From a virus, in IMG/VR virus record IMGVR_UViG_3300020463_002440, positions 92,384 to 156,383 of that record: DNA of 64,000 nucleotides. One strand, 5' to 3'. The notes under the pieces were generated by a model. The model did no database searches, was not told where the DNA came from, and was given only the letters and a program-made list of their open reading frames with translations. Shown piece after piece: positions 24,301-32,948 of the stretch (positions are counted from its first letter, which is position 1; every line of letters begins with the position of its first letter). A program made the translations under genes and the position numbers.

Positions 24301-26768
24301 TTAATTGCGTAATCTTTCTTACGAAGAACATCGGATTGTTTCTTAGATAGTGCAGGATAACCGGGAATTTCAACATTAGCAATTGCTACTTCATCTGTTG
24401 AAACCTTAGGCGGTATTGCGTACCTATCTTCGGCTCCTTTTCTTAATGTTATTTCACCGTAAGAATCACAAACAATAGTATCTATTCTTGAAAGATAGAA
24501 TTCTATGTCTGTTGTAATTGCTTGTGATGCAGCAGGTAATAATGGTACTCCGAGATTATTAAAGGCAATCGTATTAGAACCTACAGGAGTTGTAAGTGTT
24601 GGAGCAGAGGCTGCAGAAGCATTATTATAATCTGCACTTGTGTCTTTATTTACATGAGGTCTGAAATCAAAACATTCTCTCAAATTAAATTCACGACCTG
24701 ATGAAGAAACATAAGTTGGAATTTCATATCTCTCTAATGTATTTGGGTAACTATTAATTGTAAAGAAGTATTCGCCTGTACTGTTTGATGCTTCAAATAC
24801 ACTCATTTGTATTGTCAAGACACCATTTCCTGGTTTTGGTCTACCTTCAATGTATTCAATATATGAAAGATCGTAATAAGTATCTTTCTGATTTGTTTTT
24901 AATCTAAAGCTATTTGAATAATCTTCGTCATTTGAATCTACAATACTCAAGATCTTATATACATCAGGAAATCCTAAACTGTATTTAGAAGTTGCTGCTG
25001 TATAATTAACTTTAACATAAGGAGTCCTAATAACTTTATTATAAGGATCAGTTCCACCTGAGGAACCAATTAATCTTTTATTAAAATATACAGTAACAGT
25101 TAGAGATGATGTATCAGCAATATTAATATCTAATTGTGAATTATTTAAACTTGTGGCTTTACTTACGACAGGATGTTGTGTACTTGTTGAATCTACAATA
25201 AGAATATCATTGTTATCGCAATTGAAATCTTCACCAGGATTTGCTGTAAGTGTTATTGTTCCTGAAGTTGAAGTACCTGCTACTTGAGTTCTTACAGGAA
25301 TAAGAGAATCATTAGTATTAAATAAACTATTAAGTCCTGTATCAAAAATTAATGCTCTTTTACTTGCTTCTTGAATTCTAGGTGTTACTGAAACATATCC
25401 ATTACCGTCTGTAATTCTATCAAGTAATGATATATCTGCAGCACCATTCATTCTTACCGCTGATAGATATACTCTCTCATTAGTTAAGTTTGAACAAATA
25501 GCGGTACCTAAGATATTGCTACTTGCATCTTGTAAAGTAACATCAGTGTGATCAAGGTCCAACCTTCCACTGAAACCTGTAATAGGAAGGTAATTGCCGT
25601 AGTCCATTGAAACACTTTGATTTTCAGTTTCTTCAGTACCTGAGATTTGGTCAATGACGAATGAACGTTCGCCTGAGTTTTCAACTCGATATCCTTTAAC
25701 ATAAGCAACTCCTGTTCCTACTAAAACATTTACATCGGATCCACGATCATCAGTACTTAAAGGGAAACTTTGTAAAATATAATTACCTGATTCTTCGTAT
25801 GTTCTTCGAGCCATTTCTTCACCAAGAACATTGAATTGAGAAACGTCTCTTACTGTAATTGCATTACCATTTTGATAACGAATTAAAGTAAAGAAGTCTG
25901 AGTTAGCGGTTGCTGTCGAAGTATCTTGTACTGTGAGAACAGGTTCTAGTTTTAATCTATCTGCACCAGGAGCATTTTCGTTTTTAGAACCATTTGCATT
26001 ATCAAATAGTGTATCGTCTTGTAATGAATTGATTAAGTTTTCATTAACAAGGTATCCTACAGACTTATCATTAGGAACATCAGAATATTTTTCAACAACT
26101 AAACGCTGTTGTTTTGTAAATATGAAATGACCTTTTTGGAATACGATACCAGGAGCGGCTTCAATACCGAATGCTTTACCTACATGCGGTGTTGATATAC
26201 CAGCTGATACTGAGATACCGGTTAGTACTTGTTTAGGATTCAATGCATCAGTTGTTGTACCGACCTTAAATCTATATTTGTTAATAACTAAAGCTTCACC
26301 AGCCTGAAACTGAGTTGCTGATGCGCCTGTATTTAAATAGTTAATATAGAAAGTGTTTAAATCTGGTGGTCTTGTTTGAAATCCGACCGAGGCTTGAACA
26401 ATCGTTGCTCTTAATCCTGAACTTTGTCCAACAAGTTCGTAAACCACATCAAGTTCAACTTCTTGATTTAGAACTGTTTCTGTTGTTGTTCTGCTAATAT
26501 ATGATTCAACATTAAGACCTATTTTGTCATTGATCTTAACATATTGTAAATCATCGAGTTCTGTAAAGTTACAACCTTTGACGATTGAACCTTCTTTGAA
26601 AATATTATCACCAAACGACTCAACCTGATTTTGAAGCATCGTTTGCAGTTGAGTAAGTTCTCTTGCCTGAACAGCGTACCCAGGCTTAAACATAACTCGA
26701 TAGAATTGCTTCTCAACATCGTAGTCATCGAAGTATGGTGCTTGGTTTAAATTTTTATTAATAGGCAT
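21399..26768 (-). CDS. DUF4815-type large virion protein, baseplate or fibre connector
   Basis: A 1,789-residue protein. The N-terminus (MPINKNLNQAPYFDDYD, then FKPGYAVQARELTQLQT) is the signature of the DUF4815 structural proteins of marine T4-like phages. A central region is rich in Thr and Ser (TTTTTTSSEVV near residue 1060). The C-terminal third is beta-rich and includes PLAQTFFIKKGMG and a YDIRDPFSMHLEG-type segment. The gene lies directly downstream of the gp8-like wedge gene, so it probably forms part of the baseplate periphery that carries fibres, analogous to T4 gp9/gp10. That role is inferred. Confidence 0.75.
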   Translation of the reverse strand: MPINKNLNQAPYFDDYDVEKQFYRVMFKPGYAVQARELTQLQTMLQNQVESFGDNIFKEGSIVKGCNFTELDDLQYVKINDKIGLNVESYISRTTTETVLNQEVELDVVYELVGQSSGLRATIVQASVGFQTRPPDLNTFYINYLNTGASATQFQAGEALVINKYRFKVGTTTDALNPKQVLTGISVSAGISTPHVGKAFGIEAAPGIVFQKGHFIFTKQQRLVVEKYSDVPNDKSVGYLVNENLINSLQDDTLFDNANGSKNENAPGADRLKLEPVLTVQDTSTATANSDFFTLIRYQNGNAITVRDVSQFNVLGEEMARRTYEESGNYILQSFPLSTDDRGSDVNVLVGTGVAYVKGYRVENSGERSFVIDQISGTEETENQSVSMDYGNYLPITGFSGRLDLDHTDVTLQDASSNILGTAICSNLTNERVYLSAVRMNGAADISLLDRITDGNGYVSVTPRIQEASKRALIFDTGLNSLFNTNDSLIPVRTQVAGTSTSGTITLTANPGEDFNCDNNDILIVDSTSTQHPVVSKATSLNNSQLDINIADTSSLTVTVYFNKRLIGSSGGTDPYNKVIRTPYVKVNYTAATSKYSLGFPDVYKILSIVDSNDEDYSNSFRLKTNQKDTYYDLSYIEYIEGRPKPGNGVLTIQMSVFEASNSTGEYFFTINSYPNTLERYEIPTYVSSSGREFNLRECFDFRPHVNKDTSADYNNASAASAPTLTTPVGSNTIAFNNLGVPLLPAASQAITTDIEFYLSRIDTIVCDSYGEITLRKGAEDRYAIPPKVSTDEVAIANVEIPGYPALSKKQSDVLRKKDYAIKPKSTGVRNYTMKDLHSLEKKIDNMAYYISLNQLESDTANLIIRDENGQNRFKNGFVVDPFNDLKLAAVDNPQFNASVPFNKKILQPSLKTFPLDLKYDSSTGASVFPSSSLGKAATIGRNSNVDIISQPYASNYRNCVSNFYKYVGDGIISPPYDAAYDTTVNPASIDIDLSQPFEEFIDAIQEFVPMTDVSSEVIFERDRGRAGRRGAGNQTTTTTTTSSEVVIDGSTVTVENVGEFVSDFRFEPYMAGRDIKVYMSGLRPNQRHYFFFDGVDVNSHVAPGSITADTIDDVERYGDKGTAISTDSNGVLRAIFSLPPETFFVGDRILEIVDVNTYSSIDSASTSKGFVTYRAYNFSVEKTALTTSTRSPNFDVNTTTTVRNVARRIRGRDPLAQTFFIKKGMGAGSNSVYLSEIDVYFKRKPSTTETNDNTSSALNGVTVQIREVTNGYPTNQIIPFSAVHKLPAAVSVSEDASSATTFEFEAPVRLDVEKEYAVVVQPDASDPNYLIYTSKVGGVDLTPGSTQGSAITQDWGDGILFTSTNNSAWKSYQDEDIKFTLRRHNFNSSTGSVSLTNNDNEFLSVNNLTGRFTPGETIYQIVSSPSTSMGVTQGSKIVTGSGLDAIYNDDDKILIKVGANKGIFKIASVDSGGQLTLTSAWGFADSGSATHEPVVTGTLTYYDIRDPFSMHLEGSSVSSSKQFVASTLVNGFDSGSSANIASVDNINLSYVQPMIMKANDSTSKTSLSGTFVPIDNVNITYNQPMRFNDNNHFSEEGVVVYSKSNDPSGSKSFKINVGLENGSNVTSTPFVDIESSKLIAYQYKITNSADTTARYVSKTIELAESLDAEDFNLTLTGYRPTGTDIKVYIKPQNGYDNDDFDSIPWIELELFEGVGVFSTVSNINDYREFKYRVANANKTGGFVSSALTYTSNSGVFEGFKRFAIRIDMLSPNIHNAPTLKDYRGIALT

Positions 26769-26783
26769 CTTTACTTACGTTCC

Positions 26784-28736
26784 TTAAAATTCCAATACAA
26801 ACTTAAATTCCTCTCGGGAGAGGTCGGTTCTTGCGAGTGGGAAGAAGTTTTCCATGAAGTATACTTCGCCCGATCTTTGTATATAGTCTGAGTAAATTAT
26901 ATTATCTGCTACTGGATTATTTATTGTGATTGTCTGTCCTCCTTCTGATCTTATTGTCAAATTAGGATTAAAAGATGTATCTCCATTTCCAGCCAAACCA
27001 TTATTTACATTAGGTCCCATATATTCTGCTAAGTAAACTGTATTTGCGCTTGTATCAATTTCATGTACTTTTGCTGTAAATACTATCTCGTTACTTCCGT
27101 CAATTTGAGTGATTGTACTGTTTGCTGTTAGTTTACCGTAATCGTTTGTTACGATTGCGATTCTGTTATCAAAAACATCAGGTGTAGGTGCAGTGTTTGC
27201 TTGACCACTTCTCCATACTCCATTTCTAGGTGCAGTGTCTACATCTAGAAAATCCGGGCCTCTTATAATGCCAACCGCACCATAAGTATTTACATCACCA
27301 ATTTTTGTATTGTCTTCTGCTGTAATATATCCATACATTGAAAAATGCTTACAACCAAATTCATCAAATATATTATATCCATGTCCGCCTGCTGGTTCAA
27401 TAATAGGTCTTAAGACTGCTCTTACATCAGAGGTTGCATCATCCTCAGGATTAAATCCTACATTTGGATCAACAAGTGTGGATGTTGCATTTCGATATCC
27501 TGTACCACGATTTAGAATTGTAACTTTATTTACTTTTCCATTTGCTATATCAGGAATTGCGATTGCGCCTGTTCCATCTCCAACAATATCTATTCTTGGA
27601 AACAATTTAATATTTGAAGATGCTGAAACCCCAGAAACTTGTAAATCTTTATCTGCTTCAAATGTTCCTCCGCTTGTATAAGCTCCAAATGCAGATCCGT
27701 TAACCGCAGATGATGCAGCCGCATCAGTATATAACTCAAACGTATCAGCGTCTATTCTTTTTGCATAATAGAGTGGAGTACCATCGTTATTGACATCGTT
27801 AATATCTGTCATTCCTAATACATCTTTAAATGTTATTGGCTGATTTACTGCTGAGCTTAATCCATGAGCTGTTGAAGTTATCACAATTGGACTTGCCTGA
27901 GTTGCTCCTTCTACATTACCTTTTGTTGGATTTGATATTTCAGGACTTAAAATAAAATCAGCGTTTGTTGATGTTGGATTATAAGTATAACTTCTTATTT
28001 TGAATAAATTTGAAACATTATTAACATTGTTTGTTACATAAAGATATTGTCCTACATAAGAATCTGGAATTTGAAGCCAATCTGTTTCCTTTGGTGCGAT
28101 TGTCATTGTTGAAGTATTGAAATCAATATTTCTTGTAAAGCCTGTCTTTTCAAAATATCCGTTATTATCCAATGCATTTTCTACTTGAATATCAGACATA
28201 CCGCCACCTACAACTGGAGATGGGGAAGTATAAGCTCTATCAATAGGAATATAACCTAAAGCATTATATGCTTCAAATTCTAATGTTGATAGACGATACA
28301 TATATTTCCATACATAACCATCTGCAGTTTCATAAATCTGATTTAAATTTGCAGCATCATATGTAGGAGGGGATTCAACTGTCCCAGCTCTATTGTTATC
28401 TAGACATTTGTAAATTCTGTAATCACCGGTGTCATTATCATTAGGACCAACTACTGCATAGTATTTAAGTCCGTTTAGATCAATTGTATCATCATATTGA
28501 GAATATACTTGTCCTCTTTGCCAAGGATAGTATCTTATCATAAAATTAATATCGTCGTTATTAATTCTTTTTCCAAATAGTATATTCTCTAAGAATTCGT
28601 TTTGAGACACCGCAGAATCCACAGGATTAAAATTCCCAATTGTAGAGACAATCATATAATAATTCTGATTTGCCTCAGTATCAGTAACAAAGAGTTTATT
28701 TAGATCACTCTTGAAGTTATTTGTTAGAATTTCCAT
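26784..28736 (-). CDS. 8: gp8-like baseplate wedge protein with an inserted FCCH-like domain
   Basis: A 650-residue protein. Conserved features of gp8-type wedge proteins of marine T4-like phages include the region YYMIVSTIGNFNPVD and DGYVWKYMYRLSTLEFEAYN (residues 139-158). Residues about 280-360 (ITSTAHGLSSAVNQPITF to YYAKRIDADTFELYTD and AYTSGGTFE) look like the small beta-barrel module named after the ubiquitin-activating E1 FCCH domain, which turns up in many phage structural proteins. T4 gp8 is 334 residues, so this version is roughly doubled by insertions. It belongs to the wedge set with gp6, gp25 and gp53. The gp8 call rests on motif resemblance and position. Confidence 0.65.
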   Translation of the reverse strand: MEILTNNFKSDLNKLFVTDTEANQNYYMIVSTIGNFNPVDSAVSQNEFLENILFGKRINNDDINFMIRYYPWQRGQVYSQYDDTIDLNGLKYYAVVGPNDNDTGDYRIYKCLDNNRAGTVESPPTYDAANLNQIYETADGYVWKYMYRLSTLEFEAYNALGYIPIDRAYTSPSPVVGGGMSDIQVENALDNNGYFEKTGFTRNIDFNTSTMTIAPKETDWLQIPDSYVGQYLYVTNNVNNVSNLFKIRSYTYNPTSTNADFILSPEISNPTKGNVEGATQASPIVITSTAHGLSSAVNQPITFKDVLGMTDINDVNNDGTPLYYAKRIDADTFELYTDAAASSAVNGSAFGAYTSGGTFEADKDLQVSGVSASSNIKLFPRIDIVGDGTGAIAIPDIANGKVNKVTILNRGTGYRNATSTLVDPNVGFNPEDDATSDVRAVLRPIIEPAGGHGYNIFDEFGCKHFSMYGYITAEDNTKIGDVNTYGAVGIIRGPDFLDVDTAPRNGVWRSGQANTAPTPDVFDNRIAIVTNDYGKLTANSTITQIDGSNEIVFTAKVHEIDTSANTVYLAEYMGPNVNNGLAGNGDTSFNPNLTIRSEGGQTITINNPVADNIIYSDYIQRSGEVYFMENFFPLARTDLSREEFKFVLEF

Positions 28737-28768
28737 GTTTCTGCTTTCGCTCTTCTATATTATTAGTT

Positions 28769-28776
28769 TATTTATT
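28769..28776 (-). promoter_or_regulatory. Possible late promoter, AATAAATA variant
   Basis: AATAAATA on the minus strand 33 bp before the gp8-like start at 28736, the same one-base variant seen before the starts at 8152 and 32910. Confidence 0.4.
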
Positions 28777-28785
28777 ACAAGTTAT

Positions 28786-31026
28786 CTAGGATGAGTACGA
28801 TACCTTTGGTCGAGGCCATGCTCTACCTGATAATGGTCTTCTTCCTTCGCTTGTTTGTTCTGAACCACCTGCGATATATTTACCGCTTCCCATACGTATT
28901 CCCCACGGAATATGTACTCTTAATGGAGGTGTTCCATATAGTTCTGTTAAATCTGCTCCACCGTTTTGATAATCATTATCGGAAATACGATTAACATTAG
29001 ATGATGAATATAATTTTGATGATGCAACATCGCTTGGAGGATAAACGTATGGAGGAGTAGCACGGCTTCCTGCTACATTAGAAAAATCAATACCGTCCAT
29101 TCCTTCACCAATTAAATTTGCCTTTGCGTGCTTTTTCATCAATGCTTTTAAATCTGCTATGCTTGGATATACTCCTCGTTGAGTAAAATACCAATCTAAG
29201 AATACAGTTGCACAACCTGCAGCGACAGGAGCTGCACAACTCGTTCCACTAAAGTATCCCCAATTTCCATCAGAATAAACACCTGCTGGATTGCTTGTCC
29301 AAGTATATGCTCCATAAGCAGCAAAATCAATCTGAGGTCCACGACTACTATAATCATCCATTAATCTATTTGTATCATCTTGTTGGCAAGCGGCAATTGT
29401 TAACTGATTATCTCCACCAGATATTTCCGTTCTTAAAGGATACAGAGTAACTTGAGATGTTTGAGTTGAAGTAGTAAAAACATTTCTGTCGTTAGTGATT
29501 GTATTTGTAACATAATCAGCACCAGCGTCAATTCTTACTGATGTATCAAATCTAGGATCTGATGGACTTGCACCAATATGTGCGTTATTACCTGCACTTG
29601 CAAAATGATATATTCCATTATAACTATTATACTGACCCATAACCGTATCAAAGAAAGAACCTCTTGTTTGGTCAGGTATCGAAATCATCCACTTATCAGT
29701 ACTATCTGCAGGATCATTAATGACCCTTGGAATAATTAAGTTATTAGCAAATGCTCTAAAGTCTCCTAGCCATCGAGTTGTATCTTTTGTGCAAGAAATA
29801 GTACCAGTCATACTTGAATGAAAATCACAAACATAATCATATATGACTGTTGAGTCAGGTAAAGTAAATGTAACAGTGCTTGTTCCTTGGCCTGTTACTC
29901 CTGCGACATTAGAACCGCTTTGTCTGATATATAACGGATGTCCACCTGAAGCTTGATTATTAATAATAACAGTATCACCTGGATGCGCAGTGATTCCTCT
30001 ATTATTAACACCAGCACTTGCATTTGTTCCTTCGTATATTCTATCTTCACCTGAAACAATATATGCAGACGAACCTGTGGCAGTCATTGTAATGTTCCAA
30101 GTTGCTGGTTGAGCATCACCACGATTTATTGTTGTTGAATTACCTTCTGCATCATAAGCTATGATTTGATTTACATCATCAATTTTATAAAACTTTTCGT
30201 GGTCAACGCCAACATAACCCCAAGCACCTGTTACGACCGTTGCATTACGAACTCCTGTGGATGGATTTACCGCTTTACTATTATGCCATTGAAGTACTGC
30301 ATAGTAAGCGTTAGTTGTACCATCAGCCAAATATATAACTCTTAGTGTTGACTTTTTACCCCAACCACAAAACTTACCACCTGCTGCACTTAATACTCCA
30401 ATTGCATGAGATGAGAACCAGTTTGTGTTATTATTTGTTACTTGATTATTTCTTGCGGATGTAACTGCACCATTTTGAGTTGACCAATCCATAGGAACGA
30501 ATTTAGAATTATTAGAATCCCATTCTTCAAAATCAACATGATCTTCATGACCTGCATTTCCTGAGGCAGGACTACCTGCTTCAATCGCAACAATATCTAC
30601 AAACTCTCCAAGGAAATTACTTTTAACTGTATCATCAAATTGATAATCGCCAAAATAACCTATTGGAGGAGATGCGTTTTGTGCAGGATCAAATTCACTT
30701 GTATAAAACATATTCATACCAGTATAATCTGCACCGTTAGAACCGCTTGTTGGATTATATCTTGTTCTATATGTTACTGAAGGACTTTCATATCTTGGTG
30801 TTGAAGTTGGATATGACATTTCCACAGTTGGTCTTTCTGGTAAACATTCTTTAACAAAAGAAACTCCTTGAAGTATTTCTCTTTCAGGATCTGTTAAATT
30901 CATACATATCATACCATCCCAAAGATCGAAGTTATTGAGAACTTCCATTCCTGCTGCTTCGTTTGAAAGAAAGGCAGCTTCATCTGTACCTGGTTCTAGA
31001 ATTACGTTATGAATTCGTTTACTCAT
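28786..31026 (-). CDS. Virion subtilase (S8) with an inserted cupredoxin-like domain
   Basis: A 746-residue protein. Subtilase parts are the His-containing SSHAIGVLSAAGG (His207), the oxyanion Asn in HFASAGNN (about 480) and the nucleophile motif FSGTSCAAPVAAG (Ser596). The segment where the catalytic Asp belongs reads VDIVAIEAG (142-150), with Glu149 in that place. Between the His and Ser parts, residues about 305-412 form a plastocyanin-like domain. His363 (GHPLYIRQ), Cys400, His403 and Met406 (YVCDFHSSMTG) match the four type 1 copper ligands. There is no signal peptide. The gene sits between fibre and wedge genes, so it is probably a virion component. It could process virion proteins or degrade host surface protein; activity is doubtful if Glu149 truly replaces Asp. 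Confidence 0.75.
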   Translation of the reverse strand: MSKRIHNVILEPGTDEAAFLSNEAAGMEVLNNFDLWDGMICMNLTDPEREILQGVSFVKECLPERPTVEMSYPTSTPRYESPSVTYRTRYNPTSGSNGADYTGMNMFYTSEFDPAQNASPPIGYFGDYQFDDTVKSNFLGEFVDIVAIEAGSPASGNAGHEDHVDFEEWDSNNSKFVPMDWSTQNGAVTSARNNQVTNNNTNWFSSHAIGVLSAAGGKFCGWGKKSTLRVIYLADGTTNAYYAVLQWHNSKAVNPSTGVRNATVVTGAWGYVGVDHEKFYKIDDVNQIIAYDAEGNSTTINRGDAQPATWNITMTATGSSAYIVSGEDRIYEGTNASAGVNNRGITAHPGDTVIINNQASGGHPLYIRQSGSNVAGVTGQGTSTVTFTLPDSTVIYDYVCDFHSSMTGTISCTKDTTRWLGDFRAFANNLIIPRVINDPADSTDKWMISIPDQTRGSFFDTVMGQYNSYNGIYHFASAGNNAHIGASPSDPRFDTSVRIDAGADYVTNTITNDRNVFTTSTQTSQVTLYPLRTEISGGDNQLTIAACQQDDTNRLMDDYSSRGPQIDFAAYGAYTWTSNPAGVYSDGNWGYFSGTSCAAPVAAGCATVFLDWYFTQRGVYPSIADLKALMKKHAKANLIGEGMDGIDFSNVAGSRATPPYVYPPSDVASSKLYSSSNVNRISDNDYQNGGADLTELYGTPPLRVHIPWGIRMGSGKYIAGGSEQTSEGRRPLSGRAWPRPKVSYSS

Positions 31027-31029
31027 TTA

Positions 31030-32910
31030 TTAGCTCTCGAGTTTTAATGCGTCGATGGTACAAGTAACTGTACTGGTAGATCCAGAATTATTTTGTATTG
31101 CTACTGGAACTTCGGTTTCACTGTCGTCTAACCATCCGAAGATGGCAGGAGTAATTTTAAACTCCTGAGTACCTGCAGTTGTTGAAATAAATTCTGCAAG
31201 AACACCTGATCCATCTGCAGGATCTGTTCCTTGAGTCCTTCCTGCATCAGCAGTTCTTGAAGATGTATCAGAATATATTCTTACCCAACATTGCTTATCA
31301 ACTGTAACTTTTTGTAACGCAAACGATTTGCCTAATGTTGCATATGCAACTGAACCTGAAGCACCATCTGCAATTGACCCAGTTGTTTCTGCTTCTTGAA
31401 CTCTTGCAGCTCCACCGCCACCTGAAGAAGGATCTGAAATTACAATATCACCAATCATATTTGAATGGGCTTGACACTTATACTTATAAGTACCGCTTAT
31501 ATTTCCTGGTACTTTCCAATATAATGTTCCTTCGTATTTAGCTTGTGCGTTTGTACCTGTTGTTTTAGTACCGTCGTTTGCATAATGAACAAGACCTGTA
31601 TTATATTGAGTTGAACCATTACCTTCTAAAATTAAGAATGGGTGTGATGATGTTGCACCGTTTAATTCAAATCCAACTGTTTGACCAGCTTGTACATATA
31701 CTGTTGGGTTATCACCAGGAAGTTGATCCATTGTATATTTTGAACTGTCAGGAGCTACAACATAATAAGTCGTTACTGCAGTTGCAGCCATGTCGTGAAT
31801 ATCAAGATCGGCTGTATCGACTTCAGTTAATGCGGCAAGAGTAGAAGAACCACCTCCACCAGTTGCATCTGCAACCCAAGCAAAATCAGAACCTGTCCAA
31901 CTTAATATCTGATCTGCACTTGCACTGCCTGTATTTAAATGAGTATCAACATCAGAGTTTGAATATTGCGTAATGTCGTTTGATAGTTGACCTGAAGAAG
32001 CAGATAATCCTGTTCCTGCGAGCATAGCAACAAAGTCTGTTACTGTTTCTTTCTTTGTATCACCTGAATCATCTGCATCAATAAATGCAATACTATCTGC
32101 AGTGACGTTGAGAATAGCCGAGTCAACACTATTTAAATTAACACTGTTTGAACCACCGCCGCCGCCTGATGCAGCGATTGTTATTGTATCACTTACAGAG
32201 TTAGCAGATAAAGTAACATTAGCACCTGCGACAAAATTTAATGTATCAGTACCTGATGCTTGAATGTTAACACCACCGACTGCGATAGTTGTAAACGAAT
32301 CTCCACCGCCTCCGCCACTTGCGGCAGCCCAAGTATAATCTGAACCATCCCATTGTAAGAATTCGTTAGTACTTGCACCTGAAACATTTAAATGAGTATC
32401 AACATCAGAGTTTGAATAAGAGCTGTTAGAACCTCCGCCTCCGCCGCCGCCAGATACTTGAACCCAGCTGTAACTTCCGTTTGCACTTGTTCCAAGAACA
32501 TAACCATCTACTTCACTATTTAATATATTGGCCGAATATACAAATGAATTAAGTGGATCTGCATAACTTGGTATTGTACCTTCTGATGTATCAGCAAGTA
32601 ATCTTCTCCAACCTGCATGTGCGTAATACAAGGACCCAGTATTGTGGGCATGTCCTATTGATCCATGATAAGTACTTGCGTCTACCGCAAAGAGATCTGT
32701 ATCTGTATCATATAAGAATGAAATCTTATTTGCTTTTGATGGGTAATCAATATTACCGTTTACGTCAAATATTCCAATTGGATTAGTTGAACTACCTAAA
32801 GCAAGGTAGAGCTCATTAAAGTTATCGTTTGATTTATCAAATGCATTACGTAACGGATCACCTGTCCCGTCATTTGCGGATGCACCTATATTAATTGTTT
32901 GCTTGGCCAT
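31030..32910 (-). CDS. Tail fibre protein with a cupredoxin-like domain
   Basis: A 626-residue fibre. The N-terminus TINIGASANDGTGDPLRNAFDKSNDNF is a common anchor module of marine T4-like fibres. The middle has Gly-rich linkers (six or more Gly in a row, four times) separating repeated VDTHLNxxxAS and LQWDGSDYTW units. Residues about 380-492 form a plastocyanin-like domain with His423 (SSHPFLIL), Cys479, His482 and Met485 (YKYKCQAHSNMIG), again a full set of type 1 copper ligands. The C-terminus is a separate beta-domain (CWVRIYSDTSSR). It ends 3 bases before the subtilase gene, so the two cupredoxin-bearing proteins are adjacent and probably co-expressed. Confidence 0.75.
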   Translation of the reverse strand: MAKQTINIGASANDGTGDPLRNAFDKSNDNFNELYLALGSSTNPIGIFDVNGNIDYPSKANKISFLYDTDTDLFAVDASTYHGSIGHAHNTGSLYYAHAGWRRLLADTSEGTIPSYADPLNSFVYSANILNSEVDGYVLGTSANGSYSWVQVSGGGGGGGSNSSYSNSDVDTHLNVSGASTNEFLQWDGSDYTWAAASGGGGGDSFTTIAVGGVNIQASGTDTLNFVAGANVTLSANSVSDTITIAASGGGGGSNSVNLNSVDSAILNVTADSIAFIDADDSGDTKKETVTDFVAMLAGTGLSASSGQLSNDITQYSNSDVDTHLNTGSASADQILSWTGSDFAWVADATGGGGSSTLAALTEVDTADLDIHDMAATAVTTYYVVAPDSSKYTMDQLPGDNPTVYVQAGQTVGFELNGATSSHPFLILEGNGSTQYNTGLVHYANDGTKTTGTNAQAKYEGTLYWKVPGNISGTYKYKCQAHSNMIGDIVISDPSSGGGGAARVQEAETTGSIADGASGSVAYATLGKSFALQKVTVDKQCWVRIYSDTSSRTADAGRTQGTDPADGSGVLAEFISTTAGTQEFKITPAIFGWLDDSETEVPVAIQNNSGSTSTVTCTIDALKLES

Positions 32911-32939
32911 AGCGTTTTCCTAAAATATGTATTTTTTTA

Positions 32940-32947
32940 TATTTATT
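32940..32947 (-). promoter_or_regulatory. Possible late promoter, AATAAATA variant
   Basis: AATAAATA on the minus strand 30 bp before the fibre start at 32910, the third instance of the same variant at this distance from a gene start. Confidence 0.4.
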
Positions 32948-32948
32948 A

